DNA of 64,000 bases from positions 248,001 to 312,000 of the forward strand of contig CBDDLH010000007.1 of the NCBI GenBank assembly GCA_965230565.1, written 5' to 3'. Source of the DNA: BCD1 sp965230565 (GTDB taxonomy: Bacteria; Bacteroidota; Bacteroidia; Chitinophagales; Saprospiraceae). The notes beneath the pieces are model-generated. The model was not told the origin of the DNA, searched no databases, and was given only the letters and a program-made list of their open reading frames with translations. Each line of letters starts with the position of its first letter. Within the stretch, counting starts at the first letter, position 1. This document shows, piece by piece, positions 1-8,565 of this stretch. Made by a program: the position numbers and the translations under genes.

Positions 1-87
1 AAATCCCTGTTGGAGGTCGAGCAAAAGACAAGGTTCCAGGAGCAATTTTTTGAAACGGAAATTTTATTGATTGAAACAGGAACCTGA
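1..87 (+). CDS. 3' end of an unidentified gene (partial)
   Basis: The first frame stays open from the window edge through 28 codons to a TGA stop. The tail is charged and Glu/Gln-rich, with no recognisable domain and no start codon inside the window. The frame being open is weak evidence alone, but the stop is followed directly by repeat-bearing, non-coding sequence, which suits a gene end. The function cannot be guessed from 28 residues. Confidence 0.4.
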   Translation, partial: KSLLEVEQKTRFQEQFFETEILLIETGT

Positions 88-112
88 GTATTTAAAAATC
101 CACGTACCCACC

Positions 113-388
113 GAATTCATTCGGCCTGTACAGAAATAATAATTACCTCAAATCATCCTTGTAAAGCCAACCAAATTGTAAATTGGTAACAGATCATTGA
201 GCCTGCCATGCCGTCAGGCAGGCGCAACGCGATCGGTGAGCTGTTTCTGGGGCTGCAAAAAAGATATTATTCCCGGGTAAACCGGCTCACCGATCAATTC
301 ACTTTGCTCATTGCTCAGCGATCCTAATCATTTTTATTATTTATCAATTCATTGGGACGGTTTTCTGTACAGGTGGAATTCATTCGGC
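113..388. repeat. nested inverted/direct repeat element between genes
   Basis: This gene-free stretch (88-436) carries layered symmetry. A 13-bp direct repeat gaattcattcggc occurs at 113-125 and 376-388. A 12-bp inverted pair lies at 125-136 and 362-373, each holding the palindrome ctgtacag. Inside is a perfect 11-bp inverted pair at 231-241 and 285-295 (gatcggtgagc), an imperfect pair at 192-202 and 313-323, and a small hairpin at 201-223 (gcctgcc/ggcaggc). No open frame is present. It could be a non-autonomous (MITE-like) element or a large structured repeat. Confidence 0.6.
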
Positions 389-436
389 GAGTACAAAAAA
401 AACTAAAATAGGATTAGAAAGTCCTGACTATTAAAT

Positions 437-3400
437 CTATATTTTTATGACTTTAAAATACCTTTCGAAGTCAAGGCTGTAACACTTCACAAAATAACTA
501 CCAGGAGCGTTTTCTCTTAACGAGATCACCGTCCGCCCATTTCCCGTTCCGGAAATGGAGTCCTGTCGTATCATCCTTCCCAGACTATCATAAATTTCAA
601 TCCTTATATCTGAAAACAGTTCAATTGTTTCATTGAATTCGATGATCAGAATATCTTCCGTAGGGTTCGGAAATACCCTGATACCTTCGGAAGAAAATTC
701 CTCGGTACTGTTTACAATATCAAGAACTACAGTTTCCTCGTAGGTACAAGTCTCCAGATCATCCATCACAACAATAGAATACTCCCCCGGAGATAAACCG
801 GTGAAGGTATTGACAGGGTAAAACGTCTCACCGCCATCAATGCTGAATTGGTAGGGTCCATAACCGCTGCTTGTATTGATAACGATCTTTCCATCATAAG
901 ATAATTCACTGGTTGCATTAGCGGTTGATACTTCAGCAGAAAAAACACAGCCGTCTCCAAGACAAAATAACTCTGTAGCTACATTGTCAAATTCCCCGTC
1001 ATTGACGAAAAGCGTATCTCCTGCAGCATTTAACATCAGGAAATTCCCTTCCCCGTATCCACAGCAAATACCATCTCCGTAAGAGTCCAGGATATTTAAG
1101 GTCAAACAGGAATTATAATCAACACAAACATCCTGAATAAGGATTTCCTGGTTGTAATCCAATGCACCTGACAGCACCAACTCATTGTCCAGTTCATCAT
1201 ATACTTCCCAGGAAGTTTCCTGAGGGTAGTTGTCTGCATTGATGATCAGGGTGACATAGTCGTAATCTGATTCGAGGTCCAAATTAACGGAGGCGGTATT
1301 ATTTCCACCAATAGCATCCGGTTGCCCATTGACACTTAATAGGTTCAACTTGATATCATTGCCTACCTGGAACAAATTTTCGGTGATAACAATGTTCACA
1401 TCAGCTGTAACCTGGTAAGGTATACTCGACTCATAGTAAACCGTATCCACCGTTAAACCATTTACCACAACAACAATGGCTGTATTAGTAAAAGTCGCAT
1501 CGCCGAAATTAGTGACTTTGGCTTTGACCTCTACTTCCTCCCCGCATTTGGCGATGGCCTCTGTTATGGTAATGCCACCTTCCAGGTAATACAGCTTACT
1601 CAAAACTGTTCGTAAAGTATCATTACCGGCATATCCATCCGATTCATGGGCCACTGCTACGCCAATATTGTAATCACCAATGTTTGAAAAATCCTGCGGA
1701 ATGGTGAATTGAAATTCAGCATCCGTCTGAGGGTTCAATACCTCGTTAATCGTCATCGTCTCCACCACCTCACCTTCTACCAGGAGTGAAATATCAAAAT
1801 CGGACATTTCCTTCAGTCCTTCATTGGCGATTTTCACCGTCACCAATTCAGCATCACCCAGGTCGGAAGAATTTTGCGGACTGATGATCTCAACGGAAGC
1901 TAAATCGTAAGTAGCCTTGATATCTGCCCAGAAAGAAACCCAGGGCCTTGCCTGCTTTATAATTAATTGGTCTTCGCTGGTGACCTTGTATTCGATATCC
2001 ATTCCAAAGCCTTCCACACCTGCCAGATTATAGAGCTCGGCAAATTCATCGTGAATTACACCAAGGTAATTTCTCATTTGATCAAGATATTCTTCGCCCA
2101 TCACCAATCCGCCATCTTCCACCAGGTTGGATTTTCTTAAAAGCAGATAACCTTCCTCCGGATTCTGACTCAACAAAATTTCTTCTGAAATGGCATTGGC
2201 CTCAGGGTTGGTAACCAGAGACTCTCCTACCTGAGTATTTAAATAAAAAGTATTCTGAGTCTGATAAAACGGATCAATACTCACGCCTACCCCATTGGAC
2301 TGCTCATCTTCATAATTGGGATGGCACAATACCCCCATGGCAGCAATAAAGTGATTTACCCGATAGAAATCCCGCTCATCAAATGCTCGAAAATTCCACA
2401 TACTGGCGTACACCTGCTTGATGGATTTGGAAATATGACCCTCCCACGGATGTTGGGTTTTGGAGGTATATAAACCGGCTCCGCTAAAACCCGGAAGGTC
2501 TTCATTATTCGTACTTGACCTACATCGGATGGAAGTACCTTGAGGAAAGGACTCATGCATGGCTTCCAATTCATCCAGCATCCACTGTGGCATATCTGCA
2601 TCCCTGATGTCATCCCTTAGATCATCGAGCATATCAATGCGCGTTTCCAGATCATTGATGAAATCCGGATCAGCGATCATTTCTTCCACGACATCATAAA
2701 AACCATTGAATTTCATGAACTCATCATAAAAATAAAAGGGCACCCCAAAACCGTTTGGAATGGTTCCTTCCGGAAAACCAAAGGTTCTCATCGTTGCCAC
2801 ATTGGAACACTTTGCCCCAAAGATATTGGACATCTCAAAGCCTATAGAATCCAGGGGCAATATTTCGGTCTGGGTTAAATCCCTGTCGGGAATTTGTTCC
2901 TCCGTTGGTCTTATGTTTTCGTACCATTCGTTGACTTCATCCAGTGTGGCTTCCCGGATAAAATATCCATCCTCGTCAACCCTGTAATAAATATAACTCC
3001 CGATCAAACTGGCGATGGAATCAATTTCCAGCGGTTCGCGGATATAGGCATTGGGTACATTATCCTGGATAGCTCTCAAATTGACGTGTGACAAAGGTGT
3101 TTGCACAACTGAGGTAATAATTCCGCCAACCCTGGGCAAAGAATTCGGAAGAGCATCATACAATACAATATCTCTTGATCCAGGTGTTTCAGCTAAATCC
3201 ATATGTCGGAAATATCCGTAGCCTTCCGCCTGATTCAGGGGTAGGTAATCCACTTCAGCAAAATAATCTGATTCCAGGACAACATCTATCCTCGAGCCTT
3301 CGAATCCATCCTCGTACAAATTTTCATGATCCCACTCTCCCCCACTACCGATAAAATGTTTGAAATTATTATTGAGAAATGGCATATTCGCTGCCAATAA

Positions 3401-4135
3401 TTCAAAAGTTTTCTGGGTCTTCTCAATGGAATGGGCATTGCCAAAGGAATAATTAAAGTAGTAACAACCAATGGCGCCATTTGGAAGAATTTCATTCGGA
3501 TTATAGACTACCTCACCTGAAGTGATAACGTCTCCTGTCATATCGATCGTCGCATAAAAATTAGCATGGATATAATGCGTTTGGCTGTTGATGAAATATA
3601 TCTCCGGTTCATCTGATTCCTGGTTGAGAATGGCAAATTTCACAAACTCCCGGTTGTTGAGGAAGGGCGCCCAGGGGATGTTGTCATTGGTAACGGCCAA
3701 TGCAGAATAGGTTTCATGGCTGTTTATGGATGTCGCCCCATCGATAAAGGGTACTGCCGCTGCAAAATTTAGCGGTGCAAGCGTTGGCATATCGTTGAGT
3801 TCTGTTATATCATCGATGCCATCTCCATCTGTATCTTCCGGAGTATCTATGGAGTATTCGGTGATGGTGTAATTCTGCAACGGGTAGGCATCCAGTGGCT
3901 CTGAGATGATCATATTCCCGTCGATACCTGCCGTAATGGAGGTAATATTTTCAAAGCCCAAATCAGGCTCATGGATGGTAGTCAGCAAATAATATTTATC
4001 CGCCTGAGCTTCAATTTCCAATTCGACCTGTCCATAGTTATTGACGGAATAATTCAGGATGGGCACATTTTGTGCAAAACTAAACGTAGACAATACAAAA
4101 AAGAAAGCGAGTGTAGAAGTAAATCTTTTGATCAT
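437..4135 (-). CDS. secreted T9SS protein with phosphohistidine-like and PPDK_N ATP-binding domains
   Basis: 1232 residues. A signal peptide (about 1-22, ending FSFAQ) is followed by a beta-rich region containing a DTDGDGIDD calcium-type motif (101-109). Around 330-365 there is a segment like the phosphohistidine swivel domain of glucan-water dikinases (TPLSHVNLRA, His350). Residues about 430-735 match the pyruvate-phosphate-dikinase nucleotide-binding domain: FGAKCSN near 439, the RxRSSTNNEDLPGFSGAG motif at 537-554, and DIE plus QARP near 713-731. CARDB-like and SprB-like beta domains follow, then a type A sorting domain (FPNPTEDI to the end). The His-then-ATP-domain order is that of GWD/PWD rather than PPDK. 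Export by the type IX system is inferred from the termini. The substrate is unknown, and ATP supply outside the cell is a puzzle. Confidence 0.85.
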   Translation of the reverse strand: MIKRFTSTLAFFFVLSTFSFAQNVPILNYSVNNYGQVELEIEAQADKYYLLTTIHEPDLGFENITSITAGIDGNMIISEPLDAYPLQNYTITEYSIDTPEDTDGDGIDDITELNDMPTLAPLNFAAAVPFIDGATSINSHETYSALAVTNDNIPWAPFLNNREFVKFAILNQESDEPEIYFINSQTHYIHANFYATIDMTGDVITSGEVVYNPNEILPNGAIGCYYFNYSFGNAHSIEKTQKTFELLAANMPFLNNNFKHFIGSGGEWDHENLYEDGFEGSRIDVVLESDYFAEVDYLPLNQAEGYGYFRHMDLAETPGSRDIVLYDALPNSLPRVGGIITSVVQTPLSHVNLRAIQDNVPNAYIREPLEIDSIASLIGSYIYYRVDEDGYFIREATLDEVNEWYENIRPTEEQIPDRDLTQTEILPLDSIGFEMSNIFGAKCSNVATMRTFGFPEGTIPNGFGVPFYFYDEFMKFNGFYDVVEEMIADPDFINDLETRIDMLDDLRDDIRDADMPQWMLDELEAMHESFPQGTSIRCRSSTNNEDLPGFSGAGLYTSKTQHPWEGHISKSIKQVYASMWNFRAFDERDFYRVNHFIAAMGVLCHPNYEDEQSNGVGVSIDPFYQTQNTFYLNTQVGESLVTNPEANAISEEILLSQNPEEGYLLLRKSNLVEDGGLVMGEEYLDQMRNYLGVIHDEFAELYNLAGVEGFGMDIEYKVTSEDQLIIKQARPWVSFWADIKATYDLASVEIISPQNSSDLGDAELVTVKIANEGLKEMSDFDISLLVEGEVVETMTINEVLNPQTDAEFQFTIPQDFSNIGDYNIGVAVAHESDGYAGNDTLRTVLSKLYYLEGGITITEAIAKCGEEVEVKAKVTNFGDATFTNTAIVVVVNGLTVDTVYYESSIPYQVTADVNIVITENLFQVGNDIKLNLLSVNGQPDAIGGNNTASVNLDLESDYDYVTLIINADNYPQETSWEVYDELDNELVLSGALDYNQEILIQDVCVDYNSCLTLNILDSYGDGICCGYGEGNFLMLNAAGDTLFVNDGEFDNVATELFCLGDGCVFSAEVSTANATSELSYDGKIVINTSSGYGPYQFSIDGGETFYPVNTFTGLSPGEYSIVVMDDLETCTYEETVVLDIVNSTEEFSSEGIRVFPNPTEDILIIEFNETIELFSDIRIEIYDSLGRMIRQDSISGTGNGRTVISLRENAPGSYFVKCYSLDFERYFKVIKI

Positions 4136-4679
4136 AATGTTGGTTTTTCCTCTGTTGAAAAATGGAAATCATTTCCATGACAAAAAAATGGTCAGTAGTA
4201 GTGGGTGTCAACTACATCCGGTATTCAAATAGCAAGTTACTTCCAGACCCCTGAACTTAAGAAAACGTTTCTTAAAAACCAATACTTTAGGGTATTAAGC
4301 TAAGGGGCGACAAATTTATTTTATTTGGGCTAGAAAAAACATTCTTTCATGGTTTAAAGCTAAACGGCAGATAAATTGAAACCAAGGTGCATTTAAATCA
4401 AAAAAGTCGTAAATTGAAAGTCGGATATAGAAAAATTTGATCCAGTTTTCAAATTGCCCACTTGCCTTTGACCTACACCACTTGACCAACCAAAAGGATC
4501 AAAACAATCTTACCTGATTCAAAAAGAAAAACAAAAATCTTTTTTCGAACACAGCCAGGTGTAAACTAAATCTAAAATACATGCCATAACATAGCTCCTT
4601 ATGCAGACGCAACAAAGGAACTCATGTTTTGTAAAAGCCGTTGTCATTTATAAAAAATAATATACAACAATTGTTAGTC
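4136..4679. other. long intergenic region between divergent genes
   Basis: This AT-rich stretch separates two divergent genes, so promoters for both probably lie here, but I see no confident -33/-7 pair. An imperfect 27-nt direct repeat occurs at 4291-4317 and 4351-4377, exactly 60 bp apart (both start ggt and share aagctaa). No convincing open frame is present. Confidence 0.4.
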
Positions 4680-5348
4680 ATGAGAAATTTATCTATCCTT
4701 TCCTTCGTATTGTTTCCTATTTTACTATTGAGTCAAGACCTCACTGGCGTTTGGACATGCAACGATGGTGCGACGTATTATTTACGACAAATAGATAATG
4801 AGCTTTGGTGGTACGGAGACGGTGGTTCCGTTTTCACCAATGTATTTCATGGGAAAATTCATGGAAAAAGAATTTATGGTGATTGGTCCGATGTGCCTAA
4901 TGCGAAAGACAGAGGATTTGGGTACATGACTCTTGAAATTATTTCTGGGAACGAACTAAAAAGAAGCTGGTCATCCGGAGTGTTTGGAGGTAATTTATGG
5001 ACGCGGGGAGAGGCACAAGTCACAGACTTGCGTGGACAATGGACTTATGCCAACGGAAGAGGGAACATCAATGCTCAGCAATCCGGTAACCAGCTAACTA
5101 TGCAATTTACAATCCAACCTCGCAGTACACCCGCTCCTCATTACGTGGTTAATGCTATTATTAAAGGAAATAAAATCGAAGGTAATTGGAGCTTTACTGT
5201 AGGCAATGACCCGAATTTTTCAGGTCCAAATTGCCAGGGTGGAAAATTTTATGCACAGATAAGTCCCGATAAAAAAAGTATTACGGTTTTAAACACCACT
5301 GAGGATCCATGTAATCATAGTTGGGTCGGCACGGTATTTTATCGGTAA
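4680..5348 (+). CDS. secreted protein with two lipocalin-like beta repeats
   Basis: The ATG at 4680 gives a clean signal peptide (MRNLSILSFVLFPILLLSQ), so the upstream TTG at 4641 is not preferred. The mature protein has two related halves, each opening with a DLTGVW/DLRGQW motif and continuing through alternating hydrophobic strands with Gly-Asn turns (GKRIYGDW, GNKIEGNW). This pattern suggests two small beta-barrel or beta-sandwich units. No catalytic motif is visible. It is monocistronic as far as can be seen, with long spacers on both sides. Function unknown; probably periplasmic or cell-surface. Confidence 0.75.
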   Translation: MRNLSILSFVLFPILLLSQDLTGVWTCNDGATYYLRQIDNELWWYGDGGSVFTNVFHGKIHGKRIYGDWSDVPNAKDRGFGYMTLEIISGNELKRSWSSGVFGGNLWTRGEAQVTDLRGQWTYANGRGNINAQQSGNQLTMQFTIQPRSTPAPHYVVNAIIKGNKIEGNWSFTVGNDPNFSGPNCQGGKFYAQISPDKKSITVLNTTEDPCNHSWVGTVFYR

Positions 5349-5577
5349 AAAACATGTTCGACAACCAAACAATCAATGCAATATAAAACTCATTAACCGT
5401 CGTAATTTTGCTTCCCAGCTTATCATTAAAAAAAATCCAGGAATTACTTAACCAGCCAGACAAATACGTCCAGCATAACACTTCTAAGCAGTAACCTTCG
5501 CCGAACAGGAGGGATAAACATTAGATATTCTTTGGTTTCCACTGAATTACTCAATTACCATCAAGACACTGATTATC

Positions 5578-5608
5578 TTGATTAATGAGGTGAATTTGCA
5601 TACTTTTG
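5578..5608 (+). promoter_or_regulatory. Bacteroidota-type promoter for the EAD11-like gene
   Basis: TTG at 5578-5580 and TACTTTTG at 5601-5608 match the Bacteroidota -33 TTG and -7 TAnnTTTG elements with a 20-nt spacer. Transcription from here would give a leader of roughly 125 nt before the ATG at 5742. The rest of the 5349-5741 interval shows no open frame or strong repeat. Confidence 0.5.
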
Positions 5609-5741
5609 GAGAAGCCCGGGCAAAAATTTGGGGTTTTAAGCAAAGTATTCGGCTTAGCTTCATGAATAATCAAAGATCCAGATGTTCATGAATCAGCCTA
5701 AAACCCACACCTAATTCCAGCTAATTTCAAAACCGATTACC

Positions 5742-6941
5742 ATGGATGAACCAACTATAAAACAAGAGGTCAGGAATCTCATAGCCAAAAATAAAACAGC
5801 AGAAGCAATTACGCTGTTATCCGGCGCACAGTTTAGTGAAGTTGATAAACAACTGATCCTTCTAAACAGCCAGTATGATCGCATTAAAAAAGAACTGAGA
5901 TTAAATCTTATCTCCAAAGATGAGGGAGAAAGACGAATCAATCAGATCAATATGGCTTTACTGGACATTTCCGACAAGCTGGAATTATCAAAGGATTCAT
6001 CTTCCGAAAACAAAAAAACATCTTCCCGGAAAAGTTCTTTCAATCCAAAATTGCTACTGCTGCTTTTGATTCCTCTAGCAGCATTTTTGATCTATTGGAT
6101 TGTGGATAGCAACCCTCCTGCAAAACCTTCAGAAGAACCTTCTCAAACAGTTACTACACCCGAAATCACTCAACCGGAAACAACAGAACCTGCCACTCCT
6201 GAAAAACCTAAAGAAGAATCCAAAGAAACCAGTTGGCATCCCGGCTGGTCTGTCATCGATATATATCAGGTGCAGGGCAAAGCCTTTGGTCTTTGGTACA
6301 AAACCGGATCAGGTGATTATGTCATCTATGACATGAAGCAAAACGGGGATTCAGATACTAAATTAAAGGGAGACAACTGGAAACCAGGCTGGACGACCAT
6401 TGAGATATATCAGGTGCAAGGCAAAACCTATGGAATCTGGTACAATACCAAATCGGGTGCTTATACGGTCTATGAAATGAAAAACAATGGCGATTCAGGT
6501 AAAAAGGTAAAAGGGGATAAATGGAAACCCGGATGGACCTCCATTGAAGTATATCAGATACAGGGCAAAGCCTATGGGTTTTGGTACAACAGCCAATCGG
6601 GTGCATATGCAATCTATGAAATGAAGAATAATGGCGAACCCGGCAAAAAACTATATGGAGGAAATTATGACCCGGGCTGGACAACCCTCGACATCTACCA
6701 GGCCCAGGATAAGACCTATGCGATATGGTACAATAGCAAAACGGGCAAGTATGCCATCTACGACATGAAGAACAACGGAGAATCGGGCAAAAAACTATCC
6801 GGAGGCAATTTCAAAACCGGATGGACCTCCATTGAAATTTATCAGATTCGAGGCAAAGCCTATGGAATCTGGTACAACAGCCGATCAGGTATTTATGACA
6901 TTTATGAAATGAAAAGTAATGGAGAACCGGATAGGAATTAA
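5742..6941 (+). CDS. EAD11-like effector-associated domain, TM and five 48-residue repeats
   Basis: 399 residues. The first ~80 resemble effector-associated domain 11: IRxLIAK-like start, ILL..QYDRIKKE, LISKDEGERRINQIN, ALLDISDKL. EADs are helical adaptor domains that link sensors and effectors in bacterial NTP-dependent conflict systems. A single membrane span follows (about 103-123), then a Pro/Thr/Glu-rich linker, then five tandem repeats of exactly 48 residues with the pattern PGWTxIEIYQ, GKxYGxWYN, SGxYxIYEMKxNG. Five units of about 47-48 residues recall five-bladed propellers of the tachylectin-2 type, but that fold is inferred. The orientation would put the adaptor in the cytoplasm and the repeats outside. 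No effector or NTPase partner is next to it. Confidence 0.8.
   Translation: MDEPTIKQEVRNLIAKNKTAEAITLLSGAQFSEVDKQLILLNSQYDRIKKELRLNLISKDEGERRINQINMALLDISDKLELSKDSSSENKKTSSRKSSFNPKLLLLLLIPLAAFLIYWIVDSNPPAKPSEEPSQTVTTPEITQPETTEPATPEKPKEESKETSWHPGWSVIDIYQVQGKAFGLWYKTGSGDYVIYDMKQNGDSDTKLKGDNWKPGWTTIEIYQVQGKTYGIWYNTKSGAYTVYEMKNNGDSGKKVKGDKWKPGWTSIEVYQIQGKAYGFWYNSQSGAYAIYEMKNNGEPGKKLYGGNYDPGWTTLDIYQAQDKTYAIWYNSKTGKYAIYDMKNNGESGKKLSGGNFKTGWTSIEIYQIRGKAYGIWYNSRSGIYDIYEMKSNGEPDRN
6234..6941 (+). repeat. five in-frame 144-bp tandem repeats
   Basis: Repeat units start at 6234, 6378, 6522, 6666 and 6810, each exactly 144 bp after the last with no indels. The last unit is cut short by the stop. They encode the 48-residue WYN/YEMK units of the EAD11-like protein. 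Constant unit length with moderate divergence suggests selection on the unit and possible copy-number change by recombination. Confidence 0.9.
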
Positions 6942-7197
6942 TATTGGGTTTTACTTTTAACTACCTGCCATTATTTTAAGCTTCCAGGCCCAAAATCAAT
7001 ACGCTTATTCGAAATATCAGGTGCAAAAACCAAACTATTCCGAAAATGGTATGGTTATTCATTGCGGTCAAATGGCCTATATTGACCATTAAATAAAAAA
7101 ACACGGCCAACAATTTGCAAAAGTTAATACTCACTCATTACTTCGCACTTCAAATGCAAGAGACCATTGTGATCAATGGAAATGAAAGCATCTGAGT

Positions 7198-8359
7198 ATG
7201 AGCCTGAATTTAAATGATTTTTCCTACGAACTCCCCGAATCGAGGATTGCCAAGCATCCGCCTAAGGAGCGGGGTACATCCAAATTATTGGTTTACCGGC
7301 ACGGTGATATTCAGCACCATCATTTTGGCTCCATTGCAGATCAATTACCTGAAGATGCAACATTGGTCTTTAATGACACCAAAGTGATCCCGGCCAGGAT
7401 CATCTTGCATAAGGATACGGGTGCACGAATTGAAATCTTCCTTCTTGAGCCATTAGCTCCCTCTAAAATTCATGAGGAAGTGATGGTTACTGAGCAATCT
7501 TGCACCTGGAAATGTATGATCGGCAATGCCAGGAAATGGAAGCAAGGCTCGCAGCTTTCAAGCCCTTCCCTGAAATTTACAGTCACCCGAACCGGCGAGG
7601 ATGAAGTGACCTTTGAATGGGAAGGAATGCCTTTTAGTCAACTACTGACAGAGATCGGAAAAATTCCTTTGCCTCCATACATCCATCGCGAAGTTGAGCA
7701 AGAGGATAAGGATCGCTACCAGACCGTTTATTCCAAAATGGACGGAGCTGTGGCTGCTCCGACTGCGGGATTGCACTTTACGGATGAAATTATGGAGGAA
7801 CTGGACAGATAAAGGGTATTGATACAAAATACCTGACCCTTCATGTTTCTGCAGGAACTTTTCAACCTATCAAAACGGATGACATCACCCAACATCCCAA
7901 TGCATAACGAGCAGGTGTGGATTCAAAGGCATATTATTGAATCATTGCTCTCCACTTCTCATGACCATTGCTGTAGGTACAACCTCCATGCGAACTCTGG
8001 AGAGCCTGTACTGGTTTGGGGTGCGTTTGCACCATAAAAAGCAAGATTTTCATATCCGAAAGGAAGATCCTTACCAAATGGAAGCCATAGACAAGAAAGC
8101 GGCTTTGCAAAATGTGCTGAACTATATGGATCAGCACAAACTTTCTCAACTAAGCGGTCAAACAGAGATCTTTCTCTACCCGGGTTATACCTTCAAGATG
8201 TGTGACGGACTTATCACCAACTATCATATGCCAAACTCCACCTTGATTCTTTTGGTCGCTGCCTTTATAGGGGAAGATTGGCGGAAGGTTTATCAGGAGG
8301 CTTTAGACAATAACTACCGCTTTTTAAGTTACGGGGATAGCTCATTGCTGATACCTTGA
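7198..8359 (+). pseudogene. queA: S-adenosylmethionine:tRNA ribosyltransferase-isomerase, frame broken three times
   Basis: QueA transfers and isomerises the ribosyl group of SAM onto preQ1 in tRNA, making epoxyqueuosine. The N-terminal 204 codons match the family (LPESRIAKHPPKERGTSKLL, FNDTKVIPARI, GAVAAPTAGLHFT). The frame is then lost near 7806-7809. The expected continuation IKGIDTKYLTLHVSAGTFQP is read from 7809 in another frame. The frame returns near 7898-7902 (HPMHNEQVWI) and shifts again near 7950-7960 into IAVGTTSMRTLES and the normal C-terminus (IFLYPGYTFK, TNYHMPNSTL, YRFLSYGDSSLL). All parts are present and well conserved, so the breaks are either very recent mutations or base-calling errors. 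Confidence 0.9.
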
Positions 8360-8484
8360 ATTTAACTGAATCTCGTCTATCCTGAAAAAACAGTATATTT
8401 AACCACAGAACAAGATGTTTGCTTTTTGCAGTCGGAAAAGCGAATCATTGAAAACCAATAACTTAATGGGGCTTCGTTCAACTT

Positions 8485-8530
8485 TCAAGTATCCACAAGC
8501 CCGGCGATTGCCGGGCTTGTGGATACTTGA
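8485..8530. repeat. perfect 21-bp stem hairpin
   Basis: Arms 8485-8505 and 8510-8530 are exact reverse complements around a 4-nt loop (gatt), with a GC-rich core (caagcccggc). No T-run follows on the plus strand, so it is not a textbook rho-independent terminator. It may end queA transcription, protect the lipoprotein mRNA, or be a palindromic repeat unit. Confidence 0.8.
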
Positions 8531-8565
8531 CTTAACGTTGATTTCCTATTAAAACCAAAGAAACT

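Noticed and set aside
437..4135. Calling the large T9SS protein a pyruvate phosphate dikinase
   Set aside because: It lacks the PEP-binding TIM barrel, the His segment precedes the ATP domain, and it is exported.
7198..8359. Programmed frameshifting in queA
   Set aside because: Three shifts in different directions without slippery heptamers or a downstream structure; mutation or sequencing error is simpler.
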